Made by a program: the position numbers and the translations under genes
The notes under the pieces: generated by a model
What the model saw: the letters and a program-made list of their open reading frames with translations, nothing else
Told to the model about the DNA's origin: nothing
Database searches by the model: none
IMG/VR virus record: IMGVR_UViG_3300044766_000192
Location: 1-64,000 of that record
DNA: 64,000 nt
Direction: 5' to 3' (one strand)
Origin: a virus
Part shown: positions 40,420 to 51,184 of the stretch, one piece after another
How the letters are laid out: every line of letters begins with the position of its first letter
How positions within the stretch are numbered: the first letter of the stretch is position 1

Positions 40420-41067
40420 CAGCTCGGGCGGCGGCAGTACGAGGCGCTCGGGCTCGGCTAGAACATCAATGACGTCGTCGTCGGCATCATCGTCCATCTC
40501 GTCGGTGCCGTCTGACTCGGGCAGGAAGCCCGAGCGATCGACGCGCCCGAGCACACGGCTATCTGATGCGCCGGCCACGACTGCGAGCCCGGCAAGGCCC
40601 GCGATCGTCACGCCACTCGCGATTAGCCGTTTCTTGGTGAACACGCGCTTGGCAAATGCGATCGGATCTTCGGGCTGAGGTTGAGTCAGCGGCGGCGGCG
40701 AGCGCACGGCGTTCGAATCGCGCGCGAGAATCTGATCGATGTAGCCCGTGAGCATGTCCGCGTGCTGAGCGATCCCGATGATCGTCTGCTCGGCTGGCGC
40801 GTAGATTAACGCGCCCAGATCGCGCAGCACGCCCGGATAGCCCTGTGCGATACGCGCGACGATCATCTGCAAGCCGAGCGCGACCGACGGTCCGATGATG
40901 CCGTCGATGACGATCGCCGTTTTGGGCGGCCCGGGAATCTGCGGGAGCAGCCGACTGAGCTGGAGCTGCAAAACTTTGTACGTGCTCACGACTTCAGGCG
41001 TGAGCGCCGTGCAGAGCACGATCCCAGATCGCAACTCGCAGGCAAAATCTTGATCGCGCGTGAACAT
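40417..41067 (-). CDS. peptidoglycan-binding-like single-TM protein, 216 aa
   Basis: STYKVLQLQLSRLLPQI, then VIDGIIGPSVALGLQMIVAR resembles a peptidoglycan-binding (PG_binding_1) repeat. A TM helix (IASGVTIAGLAGLAVVAGAS) lies at about residues 156-175 and the C-terminus is acidic (DGTDEMDDDADDDVIDVL). ATG 41067 follows the previous stop; the frame upstream overlaps another gene. With 41073 and 61071 it forms a set of TM proteins bearing this fold. Confidence 0.6.
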   Translation of the reverse strand: MFTRDQDFACELRSGIVLCTALTPEVVSTYKVLQLQLSRLLPQIPGPPKTAIVIDGIIGPSVALGLQMIVARIAQGYPGVLRDLGALIYAPAEQTIIGIAQHADMLTGYIDQILARDSNAVRSPPPLTQPQPEDPIAFAKRVFTKKRLIASGVTIAGLAGLAVVAGASDSRVLGRVDRSGFLPESDGTDEMDDDADDDVIDVLAEPERLVLPPPEL

Positions 41068-41072
41068 CAATT

Positions 41073-41615
41073 TTAGCGCCAACTGGCGACAGCTGTACGC
41101 TGGTGCTTCTTTACGTGCGATGCAATGGCTGCGATTACGCCGACGACGAGAACCACGCCGCCCGCGTAGGGCGCCCACGATGGGAGCCCGAGCCCGAGAA
41201 AGCTCGTGGCCTTGTCAATCTTTGCCTTCGTAGCAGCCAAGATGATCCCGCGGGTTGCCGGGGGTTTCTTCGCAACTATGATCGTCGTCGGTGGTGGCGG
41301 CTGAACGGCCCCGAATCCGAGGGTATCAGCCGCCTGGCTGAGATTCGCCAGAAGCGCGGCGGCGTTCGCCGTCACATCTGCTGGGGTGTTGATCGCGCCC
41401 CAAAGCGTGGTGGCGTCTGCGCTGAGCTGCAACATCGCCGGATTCGGGCAGTTGTCGAATGAGGGGCATCCGGCCTGCACGATGTCGAGCGCCATGATCG
41501 CGCCGGCATAGGTATCAGGGCCGATGACGTCGTCGACGCCGATTCGGTCGAAGCCGATCATGGAGTCACCAGAGAAACGGTTGATCGCGTTCTGTAGATC
41601 AGCGGCTACGCCCAT
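41073..41615 (-). CDS. peptidoglycan-binding-like TM protein, 180 aa
   Basis: DLQNAINRFSGDSM, then GVDDVIGPDTYAGAIMALDI, the PG-binding-1-like order. A Pro/Lys linker and then a TM helix (LPSWAPYAGGVVLVVGVIAA) at about 145-164, followed by a basic tail (SHVKKHQRTAVASWR). Probably a virion membrane protein. Class II promoter upstream. Confidence 0.62.
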   Translation of the reverse strand: MGVAADLQNAINRFSGDSMIGFDRIGVDDVIGPDTYAGAIMALDIVQAGCPSFDNCPNPAMLQLSADATTLWGAINTPADVTANAAALLANLSQAADTLGFGAVQPPPPTTIIVAKKPPATRGIILAATKAKIDKATSFLGLGLPSWAPYAGGVVLVVGVIAAIASHVKKHQRTAVASWR

Positions 41616-41662
41616 GCCCTGAAACTATCACAGAGACTCAGGCTTGCGGTAACCTACGGGAG
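41616..41662. promoter_or_regulatory. divergent class II promoters
   Basis: Minus strand TGATAGTTTCAGGGC ends at the ATG at 41615. Plus strand CGGTAACCTACGGGAG (41647-41662) ends at the ATG at 41663 and contains TAACCT. Confidence 0.6.
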
Positions 41663-42337
41663 ATGACCTTCTCTCAGCGAGTCGAGGACTGGCGCCTGAT
41701 CGCAGAGGCGTTTGCTGCTGACGCCCCAACTGATTTCTTGCTCGACTGGATAGCCAAGGAATCAGGTGGCAATCGCTGCAACCTGACGACGAGTGCAGGG
41801 TTCCCGGAGGTCGGCCTGCTCCAGCTCGATCCCGGGAACATGGCTCGTGCCGGCACCGACCAAGCTACACTACGCTCTGGCTGCTACGGTCAAACCGACA
41901 ACGGCACGGCAGACGATCAGATTACTGCAATGTCAACCGGCGTCGACTACGTGAACGCGTTGAAGGCACTCGCGCATCAGAAGCTCAGCAGTGTCGGCGT
42001 CGACTGGGACGAGAGCACCGCCGACTTCTGGTCACTCGTTCGTTTGCTGCACGCAGCTGGTGAGAGCGCCGCCGACTCGTGGCTTGGGATCGCCGTCGCC
42101 AATCTTGGACGAGGCCCTCAGAGCTGGGACGAATTCATCGCGAATGGTTGCTGCGATGGACGCGGCCAAAACTACTTCAGCCACTGGACCGGCGTTGCCG
42201 CCGAGAACGGTACGTGGGGCGCGGGCTATATGAAGCCGTCTTCAGCGGCCGAAGCGATTTTCATGACGATTTTGGGGCTCGGGCTCGGGGCGCTCGCGGG
42301 GCGCTGGGCCGCGAAGCGCTATCTGCACTCGGTGTGA
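41663..42337 (+). CDS. lytic transglycosylase-like membrane protein, 224 aa
   Basis: LLDWIAKESGGNRC has the catalytic Glu at 33, and EVGLLQLDPGNM continues the SLT/lysozyme-like fold, as does the later SLVRLLHAAGESAADSW. A TM helix at about residues 195-213 (AIFMTILGLGLGALAGRW) precedes the tail AAKRYLHSV. It would cleave glycan strands of the cell wall during entry if it is in the virion. Class II promoter. Confidence 0.78.
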   Translation: MTFSQRVEDWRLIAEAFAADAPTDFLLDWIAKESGGNRCNLTTSAGFPEVGLLQLDPGNMARAGTDQATLRSGCYGQTDNGTADDQITAMSTGVDYVNALKALAHQKLSSVGVDWDESTADFWSLVRLLHAAGESAADSWLGIAVANLGRGPQSWDEFIANGCCDGRGQNYFSHWTGVAAENGTWGAGYMKPSSAAEAIFMTILGLGLGALAGRWAAKRYLHSV

Positions 42338-42349
42338 TAGGCTTGGGCC
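42335..42349 (+). promoter_or_regulatory. class II leaderless promoter
   Basis: TGATAGGCTTGGGCC ends directly before ATG 42350 and overlaps the stop of the transglycosylase gene. Confidence 0.65.
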
Positions 42350-42454
42350 ATGAGCACCTCGCCCCTACCCAAACCACCACCGCCCGTCAAGCAACCGCTC
42401 CAGCCGATTCGATCAGGCAAGCAGGGCTGTTGCACGCGGCCGATCAAACGTTGA
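42350..42454 (+). CDS. 34-aa Pro/Cys peptide
   Basis: MSTSPLPKPPPPVKQPLQP, then CC and a basic end (RPIKR). Leaderless start from its own class II promoter supports a real small gene. A TTGATAC element just before the next ATG is also present. Function unknown. Confidence 0.4.
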   Translation: MSTSPLPKPPPPVKQPLQPIRSGKQGCCTRPIKR

Positions 42455-42464
42455 TACTCAGCGC

Positions 42465-42650
42465 ATGGCAAAGCGAAAGAAGCGTCGGAAGGGTACGAAG
42501 CGGGCTCGCCGTGGTGGTGGAGGCTCGCAGCGCGCGAAGTTCAAGAGTGCAGCAGCCACATGCCGCCGAAAAGTCGGAGAGAGCGGTGCTGTCGCCTTCT
42601 CGCCGAAGTCGTGGAGCATGTTCGGCAAGTGCATGAAGTCCGAGCTGTAG
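42465..42650 (+). CDS. basic protein, 61 aa
   Basis: MAKRKKRRKGTKRARRGGGG start with Cys at residues about 33 and 56 (ATCRRKVGESG, FGKCMKSEL). Arg/Lys-rich arm plus a small core is the same type as the DNA-condensing candidates at 18899, 19085 and 55643. Confidence 0.55.
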   Translation: MAKRKKRRKGTKRARRGGGGSQRAKFKSAAATCRRKVGESGAVAFSPKSWSMFGKCMKSEL

Positions 42651-42657
42651 CAGTTCG

Positions 42658-42930
42658 CTAGAAATCTTCGACGTCGACATTCGGATCGGTGGGCTCATCC
42701 TCGGGCTCACCGAACGATTCGACGCTCGCGCGTTCTAGTGCCTCAGCTTCGATCTTGAGCAGCTCGCCAGTATCGCGCTCGTTGGGGGTAAAGCAGATCG
42801 GGCATAGGTGCTCGTCGAGCTGATGATCGCGGCTCGCAAACGCGCCCGAGATCGGCTTGCCGCACGCAGTCTTCGTGCCCTGGCGGCGATGCCAGAGCCC
42901 GTCAGGGCCGATCTTGATCTGATAGTTCAC
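42658..42930 (-). CDS. zinc-binding-like acidic protein, 90 aa
   Basis: HRRQGTKTACGKPIS and LCPIC give a possible zinc pair; the C-terminus is acidic (EPEDEPTDPNVDVEDF). Follows the TM coiled-coil protein by 3 nt. Unknown function. Confidence 0.5.
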   Translation of the reverse strand: MNYQIKIGPDGLWHRRQGTKTACGKPISGAFASRDHQLDEHLCPICFTPNERDTGELLKIEAEALERASVESFGEPEDEPTDPNVDVEDF

Positions 42931-42933
42931 GAA

Positions 42934-43545
42934 TCAGCATCGAGCTGCGAGGAGCGTGATCAACGTCGAAATGATCGCGACGATCGAGCTGACAATCGCT
43001 GCGAACTTGAGTTTGAGCTTGCGCTGCGCCTTACGCTCGTCGCTCGTATCGCGGATCTCGCTGATCGCCTTTTCCTTGCCGACGTCAATCTCGCTGATCG
43101 CGCGCTCCTTACCGACGTCGACTTGAGCCGCGAACGTCACGCGCTGGTGGTGTTCGAGTGTCTTGACGAGCGTCGGGAGGATGTCGAGCTTGCCGTTCAC
43201 CTCAGCGACGGCTTCACGCATGTCGCCGACGTGGCCGCTCAACGCTTTTACGTCACCTTTGACGTCGGCGACGTTACCTTTGACCTCCGCAATATCGGTC
43301 TTCAATTCCGTGCGAACAGCGGCGATCTGCCCGCTAGTTTCCCTGCGCAGATCTTCGATGATGACCAACGTCGTGCTCGCGGTCTGCTTGATACCTCGTG
43401 CGCGAGCATCGAGATCTTCGTTGGACACCGTTCCGGGCGGCGCCGGCTTTGGGGTCAGGTCGTCATCCCACGAATCCGCGGCTGACTGCGCGCGTACGCT
43501 GGCCGGTGGGGTCTTCTCGGTACGTACATCTCGCTTGTCGGCCAT
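42934..43545 (-). CDS. coiled-coil protein with C-terminal TM, 203 aa
   Basis: A long coiled coil (TELKTDIAEVKGNVADVKGD) runs through the protein, with two near-identical units VDVGKERAISEI and IDVGKEKAISEI, and a final TM helix (FAAIVSSIVAIISTLITLL) ending in Cys. An N-terminal disordered region is Pro-rich. Membrane-anchored fibre or tether, by structure only. Class II start. Confidence 0.6.
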   Translation of the reverse strand: MADKRDVRTEKTPPASVRAQSAADSWDDDLTPKPAPPGTVSNEDLDARARGIKQTASTTLVIIEDLRRETSGQIAAVRTELKTDIAEVKGNVADVKGDVKALSGHVGDMREAVAEVNGKLDILPTLVKTLEHHQRVTFAAQVDVGKERAISEIDVGKEKAISEIRDTSDERKAQRKLKLKFAAIVSSIVAIISTLITLLAARC

Positions 43546-43560
43546 TCGCCGATTCTAGCG
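43546..43560 (-). promoter_or_regulatory. class II leaderless promoter
   Basis: Minus strand CGCTAGAATCGGCGA directly precedes ATG 43545. TAGAAT is close to the sigma70 -10. Confidence 0.6.
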
Positions 43561-43564
43561 CAAG

Positions 43565-43789
43565 TCAGCTGAGGGCTGTGATGCGGCATTGCGGGCACGG
43601 CATTCGCTTGACCCCATGATGAACATCAGCTCGATTTTGTACGAAGACGGCGTCGGGCACCTGAAGTACAGGCGCGCTCGTCGCGTCGTAGTTTTTGCCG
43701 CAGTAGGTACCGATCTCAATATGGAGCCGCACGCGGCCCGTTGATCGAATCACGTGGAGTGCACCGTCTCGATCGATTGCAGCAATCAT
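43565..43789 (-). CDS. hypothetical protein, 74 aa
   Basis: Start ATG 43789 by ATGA overlap with the thioredoxin-like gene. Beta-rich (LHVIRSTGRVRLHIEIG) and a CPQC end. Probably a small zinc or redox partner. No family. Confidence 0.5.
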   Translation of the reverse strand: MIAAIDRDGALHVIRSTGRVRLHIEIGTYCGKNYDATSAPVLQVPDAVFVQNRADVHHGVKRMPCPQCRITALS

Positions 43790-44151
43790 GTTTGGGCTCC
43801 GTGGGCCATCATCAAAATCCACTGAATCTGATTGTTCGCGAGCGAGCCTTCAGCTTTGAACGAGCCGATGCCGCGCGATAGCACGAGCGTCGTCGGCGTC
43901 GCCGTGACGCCATACTTGTCGGCGAATGCCTGCACGTCGACGTTCGGGCTTGCTGCGTCATAAACCAAAACCGGGATCGCTCCTTGCGGGATCGGTTGGC
44001 CTTCCACGTAGACGACAAACGGGAAGCCCTGTTGCCGGAGCGCTTCGACCTCGACGAGAAACCGCGGCAGATAGCTTTCACACGCCGGACACTCGCCCAT
44101 CGCGAAGATCGCGATCACCACGTGCTGACCGTTCAGCTCGATTTGACTCAC
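43786..44151 (-). CDS. thioredoxin-fold protein with CPAC, 121 aa
   Basis: FAMGECPACESYLPRF has the redox-active CPAC at 21-24, and VTATPTTLVLS carries the cis-Pro (residue 86). The overall size fits thioredoxin. CPAC is an uncommon variant. It may keep virion or membrane Cys-rich proteins in the correct state. Class I promoter, start GTG. No signal peptide, so cytoplasmic. Confidence 0.75.
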   Translation of the reverse strand: MSQIELNGQHVVIAIFAMGECPACESYLPRFLVEVEALRQQGFPFVVYVEGQPIPQGAIPVLVYDAASPNVDVQAFADKYGVTATPTTLVLSRGIGSFKAEGSLANNQIQWILMMAHGAQT

Positions 44152-44186
44152 GCTCCATGATCTAGCAGATTGCTCTGACAGCTAGC
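44152..44186 (-). promoter_or_regulatory. class I promoter, TGTCAGA type, minus strand
   Basis: Minus strand GCTAGCTGTCAGAGC, then TGCTAGATC, with GTG (44151) 16 nt after the TGC. It is the only class I site found on the minus strand. Confidence 0.7.
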
Positions 44187-44208
44187 AGCACGGGGTGTCG
44201 GAGAGTTG

Positions 44209-44228
44209 TGATAGGAGCATTCAAGCCG
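44209..44228 (+). promoter_or_regulatory. class II promoter
   Basis: TGATAGGAGC, then 10 nt to ATG 44229. A GTG that starts inside this motif (44208) is therefore not used as start. Confidence 0.55.
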
Positions 44229-47141
44229 ATGAAGCTGACTCTCGTCACAGCCCTCTATGATCTCAGCAAGCGCGGTGCCGACAAGCATCGAACCATCGAT
44301 TGGATGCTCGCGAATGGTAGCTTCGTCCTCGGGCAGCCCCATCACCTCGTGATCTTCACCGAGCCCGAGCTAGCCGATGAATTGAAGGCTCGGCGCGGCA
44401 ATCGGCCGACGACGATCCTGACGCCGCCGATCGAGGTACTCGTTGATCCAGAGCGAACGGCAGCGATTTTTCGCGGACAAATCCAGCACAACGCAACACG
44501 CGACAAGGTCACGCCACACTACATCCACTTGATGTGGGCCAAGTACGGGATGCTTGAGCACGCATTCGAGCGCGTAGACGTACCGATGACTCATCTCGGC
44601 TGGATCGACTTCGCGATCACGCATGTCGCCAAGCTGCCGCCGGCCGACATCGACATTTTCGTGAATCCGCCAGAGCCGCCTCGTGTCCACATGCTTCGCT
44701 ACTTCGACGCGAGTGATACAGCAAAGCCCGAATATCTGCACAACGTTCAAGGGCATCTTGCTGGCGGCCTCGTCGTCGGTCATGCCGGTCAGATGCATCA
44801 ACTCGTGCGCGAATTCTGGCAAGCAGCGGACGCTGCAATTCTACATGGGCTCGCGCCGCTCGATGAGGGCTTGCTCTCTGCGATCGTTGCGCAAAGCCCG
44901 AAGCGCTACTCGTACAGCTGCGGCGACTACTGTGACATCTTGCAGAACCACGACACGATCCGAGGGGGGCGCGATCACATCCGGTGGATGTACGACGATG
45001 CCGTTCAGCGTGGGGGGCAAGCCCGAAAATGGGCGGTAGAGCTTGCGCGATCGACGGTCACGAAATCGCCGCCAACGGCAGCCGTAGCAAAGAATTCGCT
45101 GCTCGGGCTCGTAATGATCGTCAAAGACGAAGCTCACGGAATCCGTGAAACGCTTGCCTCGTTCGCGCACTTCATCGATCGGTGGACGATCCTGGACACA
45201 GGGAGCACTGACGGCACGCAAGCCATCATCCGTGAAGCGCTCGTTGGTATCCCCGGCGAGCTTCACGAAGAACCGTTCATCGACTTCGCGACGTCGCGGA
45301 ACCGCGCGCTTGAGTTGCACAACAAGAAAACCACCTACACGATCATGCCGGACAGCGACGATCGCCTCGTCAACGGCTTGGCGCTGCGCGAGTTTCTTAT
45401 CACCGACGATACATACCAAGCCCGCACCGACGCAGCGTACATGGTCAACCTGCGCCGCGGTGACCTATCGTATTTCTTGCCGCTCGTGTTGCGAGCTTCG
45501 GCCGGTTGGCGCTATCGCGGCGCCGTTCACGAGTATGTTGGCCCAGTCACGGGTGAGGGCTTTGCGTCGACGAAGATTCCCGAAGTTCAAATCGTCCAGG
45601 ATCACGTACCACAGAGCCTCGAAGCTTCGCGCAAGCGCTGGGAGCGTGATCGGGTTCTGCTCATAGCCGAGCTGGCTATCAAGCCTGACGCCCCTCGCGC
45701 GTTGTTCTATGCAGGGCAGACTCACGAATGCCTCGGCTATCCAAAGACCGCGCTCGGCTTCTACAAGCGGCGCGTCGTCGTCGGTGGCTGGGCTGAAGAG
45801 ACCTTCGAGAGCTACCTACGCATCGCGAAGATCTTGCAGGCACTTGACCAGCCGTGGCCGGAAATCCAGCAAGCATACCTTGATGCGCACGGCTTCGATC
45901 CCAAGCGTGCCGAGCCGCTGTTCAAGATCGCCGAGCACTGGTACGCCAAGCAAGTCCACGCGCTGTCATACCTGTTCGCTTCGCGCGCCGCCGAGCTACC
46001 GCGCCCGGCATCGGTGCTGTTCGTCGACGAGGAGGTCTACGCGTGGAAGGCCGCTGATACCGCGGCGATCAGCGGCTACTACCTCAACGATGCTAACGCG
46101 AAGGCTAAAGGCCGCGTGTTCGCCGAGCAGTGCGTGCGCGCCAAGCCAGGTGACGAGCGGCTTCGCGCTAACCGAGCATTTTATGCGCCGCCGGCTCGCG
46201 AGATGTTCGATGGTTACGAATCAAGGGTGATCGGCTTCGTCCCAGAGGAGTCATGGAGTGCCACCAACCCATCAATCTTCTACGATGGCGCTAGCTGGCG
46301 CTGCATCGTCCGCACGACGAACTACAAGATCGTCAACGGCCAATACTTGACTCCCAGCGACAATGTCATCTACACGCGCAACTTCATGTTGGAACTTGAT
46401 GACAACCTCAACACGACGCGTGCCGTCGAGATGATCGACGCTACCGGCTTTCCGCGATCGAGCTATCCGGTTCACGGCTTCGAGGATTGCCGACTGTTCA
46501 AGCACGAGGGCAAGCTCTGCTTCACGGCGACGGTTTGCGATTTCGATCTCGAACGAGCCACCGAAGGCCCACGTGAGATCGTGCTCGGTGATCTAGATCG
46601 CGACTACAAGATCGTCGGCGCGACACCACTGCGCGGCCCGTGGAGCGATCGAGCACAAAAGAACTGGATGCCTCGAAGCGGCGACGGCGTTGATTGTCGG
46701 GCCGATCTCATCTACGCGCTGTCGCCTAATGGTGGGGTACAGCCGACCGTGTTCAATCTCAGCTTCGATCTCGATGGGGCCGATCTCGATGGGGCCACGA
46801 TCACGGCAGACGCGACGAACTTTGATCACGGGCGGCTACGCGGCGGCTCGCAGCTCGTGCGCGTGCCCGAGGGCTGGCTCTGTATCGTTCATGATGTCTC
46901 GTGGCCAGGTACCGGGCGGATCTACCTGCATCGCTTCGTATTGCTCTCCGGTCACCACAAGATCCTTGCAATGACCGATCCGTTCTACTTCGATCGCAAG
47001 GGCGTCGAATTCTGCGCTGGGCTCGCCTACGACAGTAAGCGGCTCGTCGCGAGCTTTGGCGTTGAGGATCGTGAGGCACACTTCGGGATCTTCACGCTCG
47101 AAGCCGTGCGCGCCGCGCTTCGCGTTGACTATCAGATCTAA
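44229..47141 (+). CDS. multidomain glycosyltransferase (YibB-like, GT2, propeller), 970 aa
   Basis: Residues 1-270 (KLTLVTALYDL, LVIFTEPELADEL, HLGWIDFAI) resemble the HtrL/YibB family. A GT2 domain starts near residue 290 (LGLVMIVKDEAHGIRETLAS, DTGSTDGTQ, MPDSDDRL). A helical, TPR-like region follows. The C-terminal 300 residues (NPSIFYDGASWRCIVRT, FEDCRLF) look like a five-bladed GH43/GH130-type propeller. It could build or trim a glycan, perhaps on a virion protein or the cell envelope. Domain borders are approximate. Confidence 0.78.
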   Translation: MKLTLVTALYDLSKRGADKHRTIDWMLANGSFVLGQPHHLVIFTEPELADELKARRGNRPTTILTPPIEVLVDPERTAAIFRGQIQHNATRDKVTPHYIHLMWAKYGMLEHAFERVDVPMTHLGWIDFAITHVAKLPPADIDIFVNPPEPPRVHMLRYFDASDTAKPEYLHNVQGHLAGGLVVGHAGQMHQLVREFWQAADAAILHGLAPLDEGLLSAIVAQSPKRYSYSCGDYCDILQNHDTIRGGRDHIRWMYDDAVQRGGQARKWAVELARSTVTKSPPTAAVAKNSLLGLVMIVKDEAHGIRETLASFAHFIDRWTILDTGSTDGTQAIIREALVGIPGELHEEPFIDFATSRNRALELHNKKTTYTIMPDSDDRLVNGLALREFLITDDTYQARTDAAYMVNLRRGDLSYFLPLVLRASAGWRYRGAVHEYVGPVTGEGFASTKIPEVQIVQDHVPQSLEASRKRWERDRVLLIAELAIKPDAPRALFYAGQTHECLGYPKTALGFYKRRVVVGGWAEETFESYLRIAKILQALDQPWPEIQQAYLDAHGFDPKRAEPLFKIAEHWYAKQVHALSYLFASRAAELPRPASVLFVDEEVYAWKAADTAAISGYYLNDANAKAKGRVFAEQCVRAKPGDERLRANRAFYAPPAREMFDGYESRVIGFVPEESWSATNPSIFYDGASWRCIVRTTNYKIVNGQYLTPSDNVIYTRNFMLELDDNLNTTRAVEMIDATGFPRSSYPVHGFEDCRLFKHEGKLCFTATVCDFDLERATEGPREIVLGDLDRDYKIVGATPLRGPWSDRAQKNWMPRSGDGVDCRADLIYALSPNGGVQPTVFNLSFDLDGADLDGATITADATNFDHGRLRGGSQLVRVPEGWLCIVHDVSWPGTGRIYLHRFVLLSGHHKILAMTDPFYFDRKGVEFCAGLAYDSKRLVASFGVEDREAHFGIFTLEAVRAALRVDYQI

Positions 47142-47731
47142 CGCCCGCTTAAGAACTGCCAGCGGTTGAGGCCAACAGCAGGGTCACCGTTGTAGCGCAA
47201 CCACAACGTCGTCTGCGGCGGCAGCGTGTAATCGACTATGCTGTCCGTAAGAATCCGATTCGCAGCGTTCGACAGCTCATCGTTACCGAAGCGTGTCGCT
47301 AGGCTACCCGGGATCTGGTTGATCGCGATCGTCTTCCCGTCATCGGCGGGCGTCATGTCGGCGCCGTTGTTCGTGATACCCGTGATGACGCTGCTTCCTG
47401 CGACGTCGACCATGTTGATCGTGACGAACGTGTTTTGCCCGAGCACACCAAAGTTGACGTTGTTGTAGATCGTGCCAATGCCCGTGTTGAATGTCTTTGT
47501 TGGGAGAATCGTGTCGAACAGCGGCCCAGCACCACCGCCAGCCGGACCCGTCGGGCCTGTCGAACCAGCACCCGTTGCGCCCGTCGCGCCCGTTGGTCCT
47601 GTCGGTCCTGTTGGACCTGTCGAGCCCGCTCCTGTTGGACCTGTCGGCCCAACAGAACCTGCACCGCCGGGCCCGGTTGGACCCGTGGCACCTGCACTGC
47701 AACAGCCTCCAGCTTCTATCGGTGATTGCAT
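47138..47731 (-). CDS. collagen-like fibre protein 2, 197 aa
   Basis: After GGCCSAG come about 17 Gly-X-Y triplets ([16 protein letters not shown]), then a beta-rich C-terminal head (FNTGIGTIYNNVNFG, TLWLRYNGD). Collagen-like repeats in phages form trimeric fibres. Two Cys at the start may crosslink chains. It is downstream of the TM spike and resembles 49310-49834, so both probably belong to the same appendage. Confidence 0.75.
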   Translation of the reverse strand: MQSPIEAGGCCSAGATGPTGPGGAGSVGPTGPTGAGSTGPTGPTGPTGATGATGAGSTGPTGPAGGGAGPLFDTILPTKTFNTGIGTIYNNVNFGVLGQNTFVTINMVDVAGSSVITGITNNGADMTPADDGKTIAINQIPGSLATRFGNDELSNAANRILTDSIVDYTLPPQTTLWLRYNGDPAVGLNRWQFLSGR

Positions 47732-47789
47732 TACGCGCTCGGCGGTGTGGTGTCTGCTTGGCTTGGCATGTTCTTAGGAAAGTTATGAA

Positions 47790-49840
<2,051 letters not shown>

Positions 49841-50827
49841 TCAGTCGTAAGCGGTGAGCTGAAAGAGAACGGTTCCCGGAGCCGACATCGTCACGTAGAG
49901 GTTCGTGTAGTCGACATCTTCTAGCTCGGCGCACGGCCCGACGATCACAGGCGTGTTCGGCGAAATTGCTTGCGCCCGATCAACGGGCTGCTCCTGTAGA
50001 TCGGTGGTCTGACTGATCGCTCGAATCGCGCCGACACGATAGTCAGCAACCTGCGACGCCATCATCATGATGTGGATGCGCTTGCGGCCGAACGTCGGGA
50101 TCGCCGCGATGAGTCGCTCGGCGCCGACTGCTACGGGCGTGTGCGAACCGACTGTGCCTTGAACTTGAAGTGGAAAGCGCTTCTGTGGAGCATAGACGAT
50201 CGGCGCCTTGAGGTAGAGGTAGAGGTGCAACCTCGGAAATAGGTTGTTGCCGTCAACATTGGTGCCGAAATTAACCCCAGCGCCGCCGGAAGCCGGGCGA
50301 TACGTCTGCGGCAAAACTGTCGTCTCTTGGAGCTTTGGAAACTCGAACTGACTTTGATTCCCGGACCCGAAGTCATCAGCAAATGGGAACACGTACAACG
50401 AGCCGTCCACGACCTGTGAGAAAAGCGGATTGTCGGGTGCTCCCGGAAGATCTTTCTTACCTGGATTCGCGTTCTGCGTGAACATCAGCGGCGTATCGAC
50501 CGATAGTCGATGCAGACGATTGGTGCGCAGCGAAGCCTGTGTCGCGAACGTCGGACTCTTCCCGAGGTTGAAGCTCACCCAGCAGCGATCGACCGTGCTC
50601 TGCGGGCCGATCGCGATTCCGGCGAGTGCTGTTGGAACAGAAACCTCCGTTGGACCATTTGGGGTTGCCGTGTCGACGCTCGTCGGGGGCCACTGCAAAT
50701 TCTTGTAGTCGCCGGTTGGATCTCCGGGATCTCGAAAACCCCACTCGTTGAAGATCACTTCGTATAGATCGTGCCCGCGCGCGATAGCGTCTTTGATGCC
50801 AAATTCTGGATTGTTACTCCACGGCAT
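49841..50827 (-). CDS. capsid-type protein candidate, 328 aa
   Basis: No TM or signal. Beta-rich with an SVDTPLMFTQNANPGKK loop, LYLYLKAPIVYAPQKRFPLQ and a C-terminal strand set (NLYVTMSAPGTVLFQLTAYD). It sits among the virion genes, 6 nt before the collagen-like gene. Size and composition suit a capsid or spike-base protein, but no family is recognised. Fold assignment is not possible by eye. Confidence 0.5.
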   Translation of the reverse strand: MPWSNNPEFGIKDAIARGHDLYEVIFNEWGFRDPGDPTGDYKNLQWPPTSVDTATPNGPTEVSVPTALAGIAIGPQSTVDRCWVSFNLGKSPTFATQASLRTNRLHRLSVDTPLMFTQNANPGKKDLPGAPDNPLFSQVVDGSLYVFPFADDFGSGNQSQFEFPKLQETTVLPQTYRPASGGAGVNFGTNVDGNNLFPRLHLYLYLKAPIVYAPQKRFPLQVQGTVGSHTPVAVGAERLIAAIPTFGRKRIHIMMMASQVADYRVGAIRAISQTTDLQEQPVDRAQAISPNTPVIVGPCAELEDVDYTNLYVTMSAPGTVLFQLTAYD

Positions 50828-51148
50828 CTACGCCCTCACCAATGCTTCGGGGAATGCCTCGGAGACAGAGATCGAAACTACTCCATCACCTCCGAGGCTA
50901 ACAGCATAGATGCCCTGCTTGGGCGCAAGCACGAAGACTTCCGATCGATCTGACGGCAGCTGAAACTGTCCCGCTAGTCCGGCAGAAGCCTCGACGAGAT
51001 CCGACGGCGAGAATGCTAGAAACACGAGTGCGGGCCCCACATTTCGCACGACGATCCGCAGCGGGTTTACCGTCGCGACGTAGAGCGTCGCCGGGTCTTT
51101 GAACCCGGAGATCGGTACGGCAACGGTGTTCATTAGAGACTCGCGCAC
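50828..51148 (-). CDS. small beta-rich virion candidate, 106 aa
   Basis: GTG 51148 follows GGAGG by 7 nt. Beta-strands (TLYVATVNPLRIVVRNVG, EVFVLAPKQGIYAVSLGG) make up most of it. It abuts the 328-aa gene. Could be a capsid cement or fibre-base protein. Unrecognised. Confidence 0.5.
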   Translation of the reverse strand: MRESLMNTVAVPISGFKDPATLYVATVNPLRIVVRNVGPALVFLAFSPSDLVEASAGLAGQFQLPSDRSEVFVLAPKQGIYAVSLGGDGVVSISVSEAFPEALVRA

Positions 51149-51184
51149 TGTCAGACCTCCATGCTAGGGCTAGCGAGCATGCCT

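Noticed and set aside
44208-44228. GTG start for the large glycosyltransferase
   Set aside because: The codons lie inside the promoter element TGTGATAGG. ATG 44229 starts with KLTLVTALYDL, the family N-terminus.
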